From contig CP141126.1 in the NCBI GenBank assembly GCA_035236585.1, positions 70,843,414-70,907,413 on the forward strand: 64,000 bases of DNA, given 5' to 3'. Positions 23,293-35,558 of this stretch are shown here, in pieces (the stretch's first letter is position 1; each line of letters begins with the position of its first letter). The notes under the pieces were generated by a model. It did no database searches and was not told the origin of the DNA. It worked only from the letters and a program-made list of their open reading frames with translations. The translations under genes and the position numbers were made by a program. This stretch comes from Warburgia ugandensis (Eukaryota; Streptophyta; Magnoliopsida; Canellales; Canellaceae).

Positions 23293-23688
23293 TTATATTA
23301 AGACATCTTCAACCAAACCACAGGGTATCTTGACATATCTATCCTCTAATTGTAGTGTGGTAGTGGATGGTTTTAACTTACCAAGTCTTAGTTGCTCATA
23401 GACAGAGTATGGCAAGAAGTTAACAATCGCCAATAGGTCAAGTAATGCCCTATCTATGACATGATCTCCAATAATATAGGCAATGGTAGGACACCCTAGG
23501 TCCATAAACTTCGGGGGGGTCTTGTGATGAAACAAAGAGCTTACCTGCTCAATGAGGGAAGCTTTCTTTTGTACACTTAGATTTCTTTTTCTTATGCAGA
23601 GCTCTTTTAAGAACTTGGCATAAGTGGGGATGTCTTTAATTGCATTGAGGAATGGAATATTGATTTGGACATGGTTAAATACCTCCAT
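23293..23688 (-). pseudogene. H1 gag-protease part, protease active site lost
   Basis: A 131-codon frame: VFNHVQINIPFLNAI, IPTYAKFLKELC, HHKTPPKFMDLGCPTIAYII, then ALLDLLAIVNFLPYSVYEQL and KLKPSTTTLQLEDRYVKIP. The family active site is D-LGAS; here the Asp is kept but LGAS is LLAI, so the enzyme would be inactive. The same region in H4 (38299-38787) keeps LGAS but has Asn for Asp. Confidence 0.85.
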
Positions 23689-24240
23689 TACTTAGTGAAG
23701 CTTGTCCCCTTTCTAGCCTTGTTTAGTTGCTAAGGAAAAGGGGCTTTAGGCACGTAATGTGCCTCTACCATAGGTTATATAGCTTTTTTCTATCTTTTCT
23801 CTTTCTACTATGTTTTGGTTGCCTCTTTCTCCTCTACAGTTTCCATAGCCTACCCTACTTTGTTATTGATCTAACAACTACTCCTAAGGGCAGTTATAGA
23901 CTTGGCATTCTCATGAGGTTAAGGTTTTCAAAACTTGACCCTATCTCAAATAAGCCCTTCAGGTTAGGGATGGGTTGACTAAGGAAATAAGCCTTTCCTC
24001 TACTATGTAGTTTAATAGATAATTGGCTTACCTGTATATCTAACTTGGCTATGGCTTGAGAGTTGACATGGACTAGTGTGAGGCCTTTTTAATGTCATCA
24101 TTTTATTTTAAAAAAATTTCAAGAATGGTCCAAATGGTTTCCTTAAAAGATGATTTCTTTTGTAGGTGAGGTGGTTAAAAGCAGGTGGCTACTGGAGAAT
24201 TGTAGCTTTATGAGGAAAGTTTTGGGAAGGGTTCACAAAT
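23689..24240 (-). pseudogene. H1 gag C-terminal remnant
   Basis: Broken minus-strand frames give the PMVEAHYVPKAP stretch and further pieces that match the C-terminal gag region of H4 (37921-38300). The rest of gag and the untranslated leader (together about 2.5 kb in H4) are missing between here and the primer site. Confidence 0.65.
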
Positions 24241-24259
24241 GGTCCCCGACAATGGTGCA
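24241..24259 (-). other. H1 primer binding site (Asp-tRNA type)
   Basis: Minus strand TGCACCATTGTCGGGGACC, a decayed form of TGGCGCCGTTGCCGGGGA used by Athila elements. It lies 7 bases from the LTR end at 24267. Confidence 0.75.
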
Positions 24260-26323
24260 AAAAACTTGTTGGTGTTTTAACTAAAACTCACAAGCACACG
24301 AATCATTTGCAATATAGTATGCTAGAGAATTTGATCCCATGATCATTTGTAATTTATCAACTTTCATAAATATGAAATTAACAACTCATTTAAGGAAAAC
24401 ATGCTTTAACAACTACTTTCCTAATCATGCAAACTAAGAAAAGGAAGCAACCAAATCAACTATTTAAACAAGTGTGACAAAATTAATTACTTTCCAAACT
24501 AAATAAGACACAAACTAATGGAATATAAGTACAACTAAACAAGAGAAATAAAGGAACAATTACCACTAACAAACAATGAAAGAAAAAACTACCTAATCGT
24601 CGTGCATGTAACTAGAATGGTATGCTTGATTCATTTAATAAGAGTGGATTTAATCAACTATATTAGAAACCTAAGCATGCAATCTATATCTAGCATTAAC
24701 TAAGATATCTAACAATCTTGTTGGGTTCTTGAAAAATCAATAGAACATGAATATATGGTGCTGGAAATTACCATAAACCATTCATGCAAAGAAATTCCAA
24801 TAGTAAGGTAATTGAAATATTTAATGGAAAGAACATGTAAAACATGGAATTAATCACTTCTAATGGAACCAAACATTCAATAACAAAGATAATTGATTGC
24901 TGGACACAAGCATGAATTGAAAATTCCAACTATCTTCATTGAATCAAATAAAAAATTCATCAACATAATACTCCACACAAGTAATCCAAATCTGAAATTT
25001 AAATGATATTACAATGATGTTCACTTAATCATAATCACTCCTTAATTTTAAGGAATTTCTTCTTCAACTATTCCAACAATCACTCATGAACTAACATGGT
25101 TGAAAACTAGGAAAATCCTATCAAAAAATAAGGCAGCAACCAATGGAACTTCAGCCACCAAAGTTGGAAAATCATGAGGGCTGAAAGAGAACAAAGATGC
25201 AATGAAATGTAAAGAACAAAACTAGATTCAGGATGAATACCCTTGGCTGTCACTCCATGGGAAAACCAGCCTTGAATCCTAGTTTAAAAGCAAGGAAAGA
25301 TAAAGGAAAACTAACATGAAAAGAAGTAAATTCTAGCAAAGAGAATAAGGAAACTAACCAACCTTCAAAGATGAATTCAAACTCCAAAAATCCTAAGTTG
25401 AACACTGGAGGAAGAAACATACACCCTTAAAGGAAGTGGCAGCACCCAAAGACTCCACAAAAAAACAAAAAAAATAAATATAAGTGGCATGTAGGAAGTG
25501 GGTGTCTCCTTTCAATGGAGGAGATGTCTTTTCCTAAGTTGAGAAGAGTGTGTGTTTGCTTAAGTTTGGGCTTGTTTTTATAAGTCTTCTCCTATTTTTC
25601 CTAGGTTACCCTAATACTAAGGTGTGGTGTATATTAAAGTATATCAAATTGAATGGCTCCGATAGGGGGGCAAAGGTAGACATCAAATAGAAAAGTATGG
25701 AAGGTGTTGGTTGCCTTAAGGAGGGGGAGTAGGTGGGAGATGCCACCTTTTTAGGAAGGGGCGTCTCCCCCCTTCCAAAGTCATCCAATCCTTTAGAAAA
25801 TCAAAAAGTGGGTGGAGATTGGTTGGGAAAATGTGGAGGGTGTTAGGTGAACTGATTTCATTGGTTGGGAAGTTTCCTAAGAGGTGGAATGGGATAGACT
25901 TTTAGAAATTTGTAGTGCATCTTAAGGGTGTGGTGGAAATTAAAGAAAAAGTGGGGAAAAGTGAGAAAAACACTGAAAATTGAATACTCTTATCCCATTG
26001 ATCCACATGCCATCTTATTCTAGTAGATTTTCCCTTAATTGTCTTCAAAATATCTCATGTATAACTCTCTTGAATCTCCTCCAATCCTAGACTTCCATTT
26101 AGCTTAGCTTTATGGCTTGGAAGGCTTACTTTGAAGGATCCATTGGCTAAGCTTCATGGCTAGCTTAGGAAGCTTTCTTGGCTTCGCTTCAAGGCTCCAT
26201 CCCTTAGCTTAAGTGGCTTGAATGGTTTGGGTTGAATTCCTTAGCTTGCCACCTTCTTTCATGGCTTATATTGCAGGTGGCTTAAGTGGCTTCAATGCAA
26301 AGGTGGTGGGAATGCATGGCTTA

Positions 26324-26328
26324 CTTCA
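26324..26328. repeat. Target-site duplication, left of D (CTTCA)
   Basis: CTTCA, exact copy at 29112-29116. Confidence 0.9.
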
Positions 26329-26715
26329 TGTAATGCCCAAGCAATTTACACTATTTTTAACGAAAATTGAACATTCTATAGGAAATAAACTAAGTTAAAT
26401 GTTTCACTTTATTTAAAATAGTAAATGAGGGAATTTATGAGGAAACTTAGTACCATTAGATTCTACTCTAAAAATGGAATCCAACGCCTCAAAGAATGCC
26501 AAAAACAGAGTTCGTATGAAGAAGTTATGGCCATTTAAAGATCAGGGGTATTTCTGTAAATTAACCAAAAAACGAAAAAGGACAAAAAACGCAGGAGGCC
26601 ATTTTGATAACGGCACCCCCTGTCGTCTTCCTCCTCAGATATCTCCAAAAACCCTCAAATCCTGAATTTTCAAGAGAAGTCTGCCACCGCCATGGCGGCA
26701 CCACCTTCACCCCTC

Positions 26716-26722
26716 TATAAAA
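26716..26722 (+). promoter_or_regulatory. TATA box of D
   Basis: TATAAAA in cccctctataaaaacccc, same position as in A. Confidence 0.65.
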
Positions 26723-27794
26723 ACCCCATCTCCCCCTCTCCAAAAATAAGTTTTCCAACAATGTTTAGACTGGGGTTTCCGGCAAAAATCAGAAACCCAT
26801 CTCCTCTGCATTTTTCGGCAACGACCAAGCCAAAGTCAGGCCGGCCATGCCGTTCCTGTCTCCCCATTTCCCCTCTCTTCTCTTTTCCGATCTGGGCATT
26901 GGGGTTTTTCCCCTTCTTCGAGTTTTCCGGCGATAGAGGATTTTCAGAACCAAGAATGGGTTCCACCTCCGGCGATAGGCGTCCCCAGGCTGCAGGTAAG
27001 CCCCTCCTTACCTTGTCTCTCCATTTCACTTCCCCTAGGCCCAAGATCCATGCCGGATCTGGCCTTTTTCCAACCAGATTTCCTGGCCGAAAAATGGTCC
27101 AAGACAATTCAGATGGCCCTGCACGAACAAGGCATCCCAGGGATGCCTTGCTCCACCTGTGCCTGGGATTGGGTCCCTGGGACGGGTTCCAAGCGTACGA
27201 TAGTGCGTACACTGTCCCAAGTGCAGCCTTCGGGTGCGCGCATGACATAGGGCATGGGTCCTGGCTCGACCAGGATGCACGGGGTACCCTGAGAGTTGAG
27301 ACGCGCCATGCTACACAAAAGGTGCGTCCGTGCAATGCCATCCAGGATGCGGGTCATAGCACATCGCTTAAGCATGCATGTGCTCATGCAAAACGCGGTC
27401 CCTAGTACGTCCTTTGGGCTCGCACGCACGTGAGGTGATCACGGTTCAACCAGGATGCACGGGTGTCCTGGGAACTGGGACACGTGGACCTAATGAGACT
27501 TTAAAGTTTAGATTAAAAGACAAATTATAGAGTTTAACTACTGAATAGTAGATCCAAATCATAGGATCTAACCTGACAATGAATTAGGTAGTTTAACTAT
27601 TGAATAGTAGATCCACATCATAGGATCTAGCCTAACAATAAATTGGGCAAGGACCCATGGACCCTAAAAGGCAGATCTAGAAATCTAATAGATTGAAATT
27701 GATAAGGACTCCTTGTATCCATTCATACCTAGGAGTTATAAATGAGACCCAGGGACGAGTTGAAGTGATAAAGGACGCAACTCCAGGAGACTTT

Positions 27795-28733
27795 GAGGTA
27801 GGTGCTCTATCGCTACTAGACTTTTAAAAAGAGCCATGATTGTTTTGAATGCATGTTTTAAGTATAAATGATATAACTTGTTTAGCATGACTTATTTTAT
27901 GGCTTGTTTAGCATATAAATGAATTCAACATGCATATGATTAAATACATTATGCATAGACATGTTTTGCAAGCAATTGCATGATTTGTGAACATTGAGTT
28001 ATTGAAAAATTGCATGTCCTTGAGGGTTACCAAAAGATACTGGAGTGCCCAAAAGATGCTGGGTAGGCAGTTGTGAGGACCAGGCAGTTGTGAGGGACCC
28101 AAAGAGGACAGGTTTTGAAAAAGAGGTTTTTGCTTGTTTGATCGTATATGATTTAGGCTGGAAAGCTTGTGGGCGCTATGCCGAGAGGTTTGGGTTGGCC
28201 TCCAGCCTCTACCACTATTAGGTGGATGGGTACCACGCCCAAAAAGGGCATGTCCCTGCTTCGACTACATGTGGTACAGGGGGCTACCACTGGTGTCATG
28301 GAACTGGGTCGAAGTGTCATATGTCCCGTGGAGGCATATGACCCTGTGTCCTCAGGTACCCGGGGACCACACGGCGGCGAGGTCGTGGGCATAGTTGGAG
28401 CCTATGGTTTGATGATTTACTTGCATTGCATATGGCATGACATGAGGTTGGTCGACCATACCATATATCCATGAGTTGGATTCAGTTCAGCATCTTATGC
28501 ATATCATTATGTTTATGATATATGATACTTTTGACTTGGATTATGCTATTTCTTTAAGTCGTCAATATTTCAATTCGACAGTGGTTTTTAATATTGATAT
28601 TGAACATGATTGTTTAAACATGCACATGTTTTTAAGAGCATATGATTTTAAACATAGCATGCATTGCAAAACTAGTAGTGATAGACTCCTATTGAGTATA
28701 GTATATACTCACCCTATCCTTAACATTTTTTAG
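27795..28733 (+). promoter_or_regulatory. Candidate LTR intron with paired ends (D)
   Basis: GAG|GTAGGTGCTC donor-like arm at 27798-27819; near reverse complement at 28672-28692; palindrome GAGTATAGTATATACTC at 28694-28710; acceptor-like TTTTTTAG just after. This is the cleanest example in the window. Splicing is inferred. Confidence 0.4.
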
Positions 28734-29111
28734 GATAGTTCCAGTCACAAATAGAAGACGTCTCAGGAGATATTAGTGCTACGAGCAAGTGAATAAACAA
28801 AGGAGACAACCATACATGTGAGTAAACTCTTTACCCTTTGGACATGTATTTGTATTTATTTACAATTGGGCTGTGTGCTGTGACTGGATAGACCTGGGGA
28901 AAAACATTTATGATTTCTGAAATTTTTCAAAAACTACTTTGGTTGTTGTGAAGGCAAATGACACTCAGAGTTTTCAAAAATGAGTTTAAAACTAAAGATT
29001 TTTTGCTGCATTACATGGTTTTTATAAAATGGTTTTCAAATAGGGATGCATCCTACCTTAGGAAATTAGATATTGCATTTAAAAATGCATGAGAAAACCC
29101 GGGTCGTCACA

Positions 29112-29116
29112 CTTCA
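29112..29116. repeat. Target-site duplication, right of D (CTTCA)
   Basis: Exact match to 26324-26328. Confidence 0.9.
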
Positions 29117-29512
29117 TGGGCCCACTTTGGCCATCTTTAGCTCCTTTGATCACATACATTACTGGTCCACAAGATGATCTTATCCTTTGGCTTATGTTGA
29201 TAATGATTTTGAGACTTTCCCTCGATCTTTTGATCTTGATCATCAATTTCATCCTAATCGATCTCGGTCGTTGGATCACCATCTTATTTCCTATAAAAAG
29301 TAAAAAATCCTAATTAAATCCTAGAAAAATATGATAAATTTTATACTTACCTTGGACCAACTTCTTGACCTACAAAATAATAAAATTTTGGGTAATTCGG
29401 TCATAAATGCATATGTTATGAATTTTGATCTAAAAACCCTATTTTACCCCTATAAGTTGTAACACATGGGTAACGAATTGGGTGGTTTTTACACAAAATT
29501 AAGCATTTATCA

Positions 29513-30175
29513 CTTTATTTTAGAATATTTCTTTCAATTCTTGTTTTTTAGAGTAAAACTTTCCTAACAATGATGAGTTTTGTTAAGGAAACTTCCCAAC
29601 CAACCAAAATCCTCCACCTAACACCCTCCACCTCTTTCCCAACAAATCCCCACCCACTTTTCGATTTCCTAAAGGTTTCAATGACTCTGGAAGGGGGGAG
29701 AACCCCCTTCCTAAAATGGTGGCGCCTCCCGCCTACTCCCCTCATTAAGATAGCCACCTCCTTCCACACTTTCCTATTTGATGTATATTGTTTTCCCCCA
29801 TCCTAGCCATTCAATTTGACATACTTTAATCCACACCACACTTATGAGGATTTGAGATCAAGACATCTCTCCAATGGGATTTAAGCATATCCTATTAGAA
29901 GACATGACTTAAATGGCTGCACACACACAAGCACTTTGAGAAATAACTAGAATGAAATGTCTTTAGTATTTGTTTGATTTGTAAAATTGTCATTCTTTTT
30001 CATTAAGTTGTTAAAAACTAGTAGAGTGCTAATGAGTAAGGATTCTCTAAGATAAAATAAGGGATGTACAAAATGCAATCATGAGTACCTATAAAAGTGA
30101 CACTTTGTATTTGTTTTTATAAAAAAAAATTTCTCATGTTTTGCTCGGGACTAGTAAAATGCTAGTTGGCAGGTG
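29513..30175 (+). mobile_element. Chimeric Athila fragment: LTR piece joined to 3' noncoding region
   Basis: 29570-29845 matches the inside of the LTR at 30900-31180 (aaacttcccaaccaaccaaa and on). At about 29846 it switches to the 3' noncoding type (gaggatttgagatcaaga) also seen at 33330 and 42525. It ends in a polypurine tract just before the LTR at 30176. The middle of an element has been deleted. No gene. Confidence 0.7.
30163..30175 (+). other. Polypurine tract (TAGTTGGCAGGTG)
   Basis: Precedes the LTR start at 30176. The matching tract at 42941-42954 reads ctagttggggggtg. Confidence 0.6.
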
Positions 30176-32216
30176 TGATAAGTGTTTAATTTTGCATAAA
30201 AAACCACCTAATCAGTTACCAATGTGTTACAACTTATAGGGGTAAATTAGCATTTTAGACCAAAATTTGTAACACATGCATTTTTTTCTTAGATTTAATT
30301 AGAAATTTCAATTTTTGTAGGAAGTAAGAAGGTGATCCAATAGCCAAGATTGATTGGGATGAAATTGAAGATCAAGATCAAAATATTGAGTAAAAGCCTT
30401 AAAATCATCACTTCAACATAAACCAAAGGCCAAGATCATCTTGTGGACTACTAATGGATTTGATTAAAGGAACTAAAGATGGCTAAGGTGGGCTCATGAA
30501 GTAAGCCATGCATTCCCACCACCTTTGCATAGAAGCCACTTAAGCCGCCTTAGCCATATAAGCCATGAAAGAAGGTGGTAAGCTAAGGAATTCAAGTTAA
30601 ACCATACAGGCCACTCAAGTCAAGGGTTGAAGCCAAGAAAGCTTACAAAGCTAGCCATAGAGCTTAGCAAATGGAGCCTTGAAAGTTAGCCATCAAGCTA
30701 AGCTAAATGGAAGGCTATGATGGGAGGAGATTCAAGAGAGTTATCCATGAGATATTTTGAAGATAATTAGAGGAAATCTATTAGAATGGCATGGAATATG
30801 AACCAATGGGATAAGAACCTTCCATTTTTAGTCTTTTTTCTCACTTTTTCCCACTTTTTTTTTAATTTCCACCTCACCCTTGAGATGCACTACGAATTTC
30901 CAAAACTCTATCTCATTCCACCTCTTAAGAAACTTCCCAACCAACCAAAATCCTCCACCTCTTTCCCAACCAATCCCCACACACTTTCCTATTTCCTAAA
31001 CATTTGAATGACTTGGAAGGGGGGAGATGCCCCTTCCTAAAAGGTGGTGTCTCCCACCTACTCCCCTCTTTAAGGTAGCCACCTCCTTCCACATTTTCCT
31101 ATTTGATGTCTACCCTTTGTCCCCATCCTAGCCATTCAATTTGAAATACTTTAATCTACACCACACCATAGTATTATGGTACCCTAGGAAAAATAGGAGA
31201 ATACTTATAAAAGCAAGACCAAACTTAAGCAAACACACACTCTTCTCAACTTAGGAAAGGACCTCTCCTCCATTGGAAGGAGACACTCACTACCTACAAC
31301 CCACTTTTACTTTATTGTTTCTTGTTTTGTGGAGTCTTTTAGTGTTGACACTTGCTTCCAAGGTGTATGCTTCTTCCTCTAGCGTCCAACCTAGGTTTTT
31401 TAGAGTTTTGATTTATCTTTGAAGCTTGGTTAGTTTCCTTATTCTCTTTGCTGGAATTTACTTCTTTTTATTTTAGTTTGTGTTGTTTTCCTTTATCTTT
31501 CCTTGCTTTTAAACTAAGATTCAATGCTTGTTTTCCCTTGCAATGATAGCCAAGGGATGCCATCTTGAATCTAGTTTAGCTCTTTACCTTTCATTGCATG
31601 TTTGTTCTCTTTCAGCCCTCTTGATTTTCCAGCTTTGGTTGCTTAAGTTCCATTAGTTGTTGCCTTAGTTTTCCATAGGATTTTCCCATGGTTTCGAGCA
31701 TACTTTTCATGAGTGAATGTTAGAACAACTGAAGAAAAAATTGGCTTGGAATTAAGGAGTGATTAAGATTAAGTGAACATCATAATAAGAGTATTTAAAT
31801 TTCAAATTTGGATTACATATATGGAGTATTATGCTGATGAACTTTTGATTTGATTAAATGAAGATAGTTGGAATTTATAATTCATATTTGTTTCCAACAA
31901 TCAATTATCTTTATTATTGAATGTTTGATTCCAATAGAAGTGATTAATTCCATGTTTTACATGTTCTGCTCATTGAATGCTTCAATCACCTTACTACTAG
32001 AATTTCTTTTCATAAATGGTGTATGTTAATTTCTACCACCATACAATCATGTTCACTGGATTTTTCAAGCACCCAATTAGATTGTTAGATAGCTTAGTTA
32101 ATTTTAGAAATATATTGCATGCTTAGGTTTCCAAAGTAATTGATTAAATCCACTCATATCCAATGAATCATGCATACCATTCCATGGTTACATGTATGTT
32201 ATCTTTGCTTAGTGCA
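30176..32216 (+). repeat. H2: Athila-type LTR, plus strand, 3' end missing
   Basis: Starts TGATAAGTGTTTAATTTTGC. It matches the H1 5' LTR in reverse through atcatgcataccattccatgg (about 32170). The last ~400 bp of the LTR are missing; at about 32217 the sequence becomes post-integrase noncoding DNA. No gene. Confidence 0.8.
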
Positions 32217-33736
32217 TAGGTGGTATATGCATATAGGGATTTTGAATTTTCTTGAGCTTTTAAAAAAAAAAATGTTTTTGGAAGAGTTCCCTTACTATGA
32301 TGAGAACTAGATGCTTAGAATTTAGTAACTCTTATGGTTTCACATCTTAATGGGAGTGTATAATATTATTTTTTCGTATTATTCATGTGTTGAAGCATTT
32401 TATGAAAGTTAATTCTCGAAAACCATTTACCCAAGCACATAATCAAGAATAATAAAGAGGTGTAACTTAGATACCCTAAGAAAAATCAGTGGAGACCTAT
32501 AATTCAGTGAGTTTAGAGACTATCATCTTTCAAAGAGTTATAAGTAATTCCATAGTTTGTTCAACGTACATAGATTAGTGTGATCCTATTATCCTTGTTT
32601 TGGTTAACTATCAAGGAGTAATAGGAGTAATAGCTTTATTTTCAGAAAATTTATTGAATTTTATAGGCTTTAGGAAACCTAGGAAATGATATAAGCCATC
32701 CTTGTTTAGCACAGAGACATAAAGTCTACCCAGTATATTCTAGATCAGTCGTTAGCCCTTTGAGGCTACTATTAAGCCTTTCTTTCTTAACCTCACTCAC
32801 CTTAACCTAGAAAAACCTATAAAATAAATAACCATTACCCATTTTCAAAATGATTAGAGTTAATTGAAAAGTTCAAAAGAGGAGAAAAAGTCAAAGTGAG
32901 AAAATTAGCAATCTTTCTTTAAAAAGAAAAAAAAATGTCAAAAGAAAGAAGTATCAGAAAAGGAAGAGAAAAAGTGAAAGACTGTACAGTGGAAATTCAC
33001 TTCAACAAAACCAAAAAGTGTCCTAACAGACATTCATTGAAGACCACTACTCCATTTTGAACCTTTGAAATACTTATACCCTTCTTTTCAAAACCCCACC
33101 CAATCTGTTGATCTTTAGTGGAACATAGCCTTAAAGTGGAGATAAAATGAAGGAACTGAGGTAAAATATCCCTGCTATTCTTGGTAATAACATCCACTCT
33201 TAAGGATCTCTTTCCGTTGTCTCTTTAGCACTTCAAAATTTATGTGAACCATTAGCTTTGTTGAATTTGGCCACATAATGAGAGAAATATGTTTAAACCA
33301 TTATCTAAGAGCTTATTTTTTTAGAGTATACCTATGAGGATTTGAGGTCAAGACATATTTCTAATGCAATTTATGATTATCTTATTAGAAGTCATGACTT
33401 AAATGGCTGCACGCATACACATGTGGTCTGTGAAATAACTAGAATGAAATGTCTTTAGTGTATATATGATTTGTAAAATGGTCAAGCTTCTCCATTAAGT
33501 TGTTAAAAACTAATAGAGTGTTAATGAATGAGGATTCTCTGGGAGAAATAGGGGACTCGCCCTTAGGAATTTTGTGCATATATTCACTGTAAACCCTCAC
33601 GAGGCCTAACTCGTCCACTAGGGGTGACCTAGGGGTTTAAGGGCTTGTTGCATGTGTTAAATTCAATCATGAGTACCATTGAAAGTGGCACTTCGTATTT
33701 GTTGTTGTAAAATTATTTTTCATATGTTTTTCGTAG
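32217..33736 (+). other. Athila 3' noncoding region, detached
   Basis: About 1.5 kb matching 41376-42950 and, reversed, 1-475. No reading frame of note. It holds the conserved phrase ccctcacgaggcctaactc near 33594, also present at 42785. It lies between two LTR pieces with no integrase before it and no polypurine tract after it, so both ends are deletion joints. Confidence 0.75.
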
Positions 33737-35533
33737 GAAACTAAATCTTAAAGGAAAGAGGCAGAGTAGAATTAGGAAGGGAAAAACTTATCAAGAGGGG
33801 AACTGTGGGAGTTGGAAAGAAAGTTTTAGGTAGTTCTGATTTGTTTTTCCTAGGCTTCCTTTTCTATTCTTCCTTGGGTTGCTTTCATTCTTTTACCATT
33901 CATTCAGTCTCTTATTTCCCTCTACCTCTCATGTTACTTTTTCTCCCAACCTCACCATTCTTTTCCACTTCTCTCTCACGTTCACAACCACTCCCTCTCT
34001 TCTTTTGTTTTTTTTACCGCATCAGCCATCGCCCATCTATCTTTCACGCACAAAGTTTCCCATCGTTCTCCATCTCTCCCTTCCCTATTTCTCAATGCAC
34101 CCAGCCTCCACTACCTTCACATTTTCCCTTTCTACTTCCTAACCCTCTCTCACTCCCACATAAACCACCAAACCCACTATTGGTCTTCCCAGGCCGCACC
34201 GAACTGCCTAGCCTCCTTTGCACACCGCACCGCTCTGCATCAACCCAGCACCGTCTCTCAACCCTACTCACAATTTCAGGCACCAATGTTGCTCCTCCAC
34301 CCCTGATCATCTCATCCATTGTGTGGCGCTTGAAGTATTCCAAACCACCCAACCCCAAGCGTTGTTTTTTAGTTTTATTCCTCTTCTCCTCCATGCACAA
34401 GGCGTCGTCTTCTTCTGCCTAGATTTCTTTCACATGCCAAGGTGTCGTGCCTCTGCTCCTCGGGCCATCCACTGGTTTTCTCTATTAAAAAGGATCTTCT
34501 TCACCAGCCATGCTCGATCTCTGTCACACGTCTGGCTGGCCTATCTCCCTAGCACATAGACCGACCAGTCCACTTCTCCAGGCTTCCATTGCCCTACCCA
34601 GCTTGAGTTCCCCATCTCCGCACAGCACCCGATGGCTTCCCTGGCCACACCTTTCCACTGGACCAGCATAGCCCAGATCATCCCCGTCATCCATGCACAA
34701 GCAGCACCACTCCAATTCATCTCTAGTGGCTTCCTCCATCTCCTCCAACAAACCCTCCGGCAAAGTGTTTTACAAAATTTTGTAAGGAAGTTTGGGAAGA
34801 AATTCCCGTTTTGCCTTTATTAGAAAATTTCAAATTACATGTTCTATCTTATTACTGTTACTATTTGTGTTTTATGTTTTTCCTGTTTTGGTTATTCACG
34901 TTCTATGTTATTCTGTAGTTAATCAAGGAACTATCTTATTTGTTCCTATTTAACCAATTCAAGTGTTCTGGTTGAACCACACAAAAACTCTAATTTCTTA
35001 TCTGTTTTAATTCAAAATTTTAATTAAATTTTACAATATGTTTTTTGGATAGTTTCTTGTGTAATTACTATTCTTGATCTTCAATTTAGGTGCTGAAAAT
35101 AGATATAAGCCATTAATTTTTTAAATTCCTTAATTCGATTAGATCTCTAAAAATATGATGAATCTGACAAATTCCTCCGTCAGATCATCAATTCAAGACA
35201 TGTTGAATATATTGATTGAGTTTGATCAAGGTTTGTGATACCAAAATTGAAGAATTGGACAATACTTAAGATAGGAAATTAGATTTTTCTTAATTTTTCT
35301 ACTTTTAGTTTAGTTAAGGTTTTATTGTTTCTTTTTTTGTTCTTTTAGGAATTTCACTGTTAAACAGAGGATTAAGTCTGATTTCTTTTTGTTAATTTTT
35401 GTTAATTAATTTTAATTTTAAATAATTAAATTTTGTTAAAAACTCTAAAATCTTAAAGCATGCCCCTGTGGGATCAACCCATACTTGCATTAGCTATACC
35501 ACAATAGTTGTGCACTTGCAAAAAATATCAACA
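33737..35533 (+). repeat. H4 5' LTR, 3' part with CT-rich leader module
   Basis: Ends in atatcaaca at 35533, 6 bases before the primer site. Its first ~1.1 kb is a C/T-rich module (33830-34830) shared, in reverse, with H6 (55480-56430) and probably H7 (63600 on). It differs from the 3' half of the H1/H2/H5 LTR. Long plus-strand frames here (33805-34422, 34218-34559) are low-complexity Ser/Pro/Phe-rich and not shared in frame with the other copies. The LTR 5' half is missing. Confidence 0.7.
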
Positions 35534-35539
35534 AGTTTT

Positions 35540-35558
35540 TGGAACCATTGTTGGGGAC
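35540..35558 (+). other. H4 primer binding site (Asp-tRNA type)
   Basis: TGGAACCATTGTTGGGGAC, a decayed form of TGGCGCCGTTGCCGGGGA. Confidence 0.8.

Larger units (their letters stand above)
26329..29111 (+). mobile_element. D: solo LTR of the A-type Tekay-like family
   Basis: 2783 bp, TGTAATGCCC to GTCGTCACA, with exact CTTCA on both sides and no internal region. It probably arose by recombination between the two LTRs of a full copy. It shares all landmarks with A: U3 block about 26475-26545, GTTTTGATA-like hairpin about 26600, TATA box 26716-26722, GC-rich module about 27100-27480, donor arm 27798-27819, complementary arm 28672-28692, palindrome 28694-28710 and acceptor-like TTTTTTAG at about 28733. 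A 237-codon frame (26692-27405) overlaps the TATA box and is not accepted as a gene. Confidence 0.93.
24267..29512 (-). repeat. H1 5' LTR (interrupted by D)
   Basis: About 2.46 kb after removing D and one duplication. Ends TGTTGGTG on the left and TTTATCA on the right, so on the minus strand it starts TGATAA and ends CAACA. It matches, reversed, the LTR at 30176-32216 and the H5 and H6 LTRs. No gene. It contains runs of short related words (ggctt/agctt and ttgatctt) near 26100-26300 and 29200. Confidence 0.85.

Noticed and set aside
26692-27405. 237-codon plus-strand open frame
   Set aside because: It begins before and runs over the TATA box of solo LTR D and through its GC-rich module. GC-rich DNA has few stops, the A LTRs do not keep the frame, and the minus strand has a long frame too.
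29548-29806. Overlapping frames of 73-78 codons on both strands, with relatives near 30950 and 53863
   Set aside because: Repeated part of the Athila-type LTR, not coding in any consistent frame.
33805-34422. 205-codon Ser/Phe/Pro-rich frame
   Set aside because: CT-rich LTR module; the equivalent stretch in H6 (55480-56430) is broken into other frames, so no conserved protein is visible.
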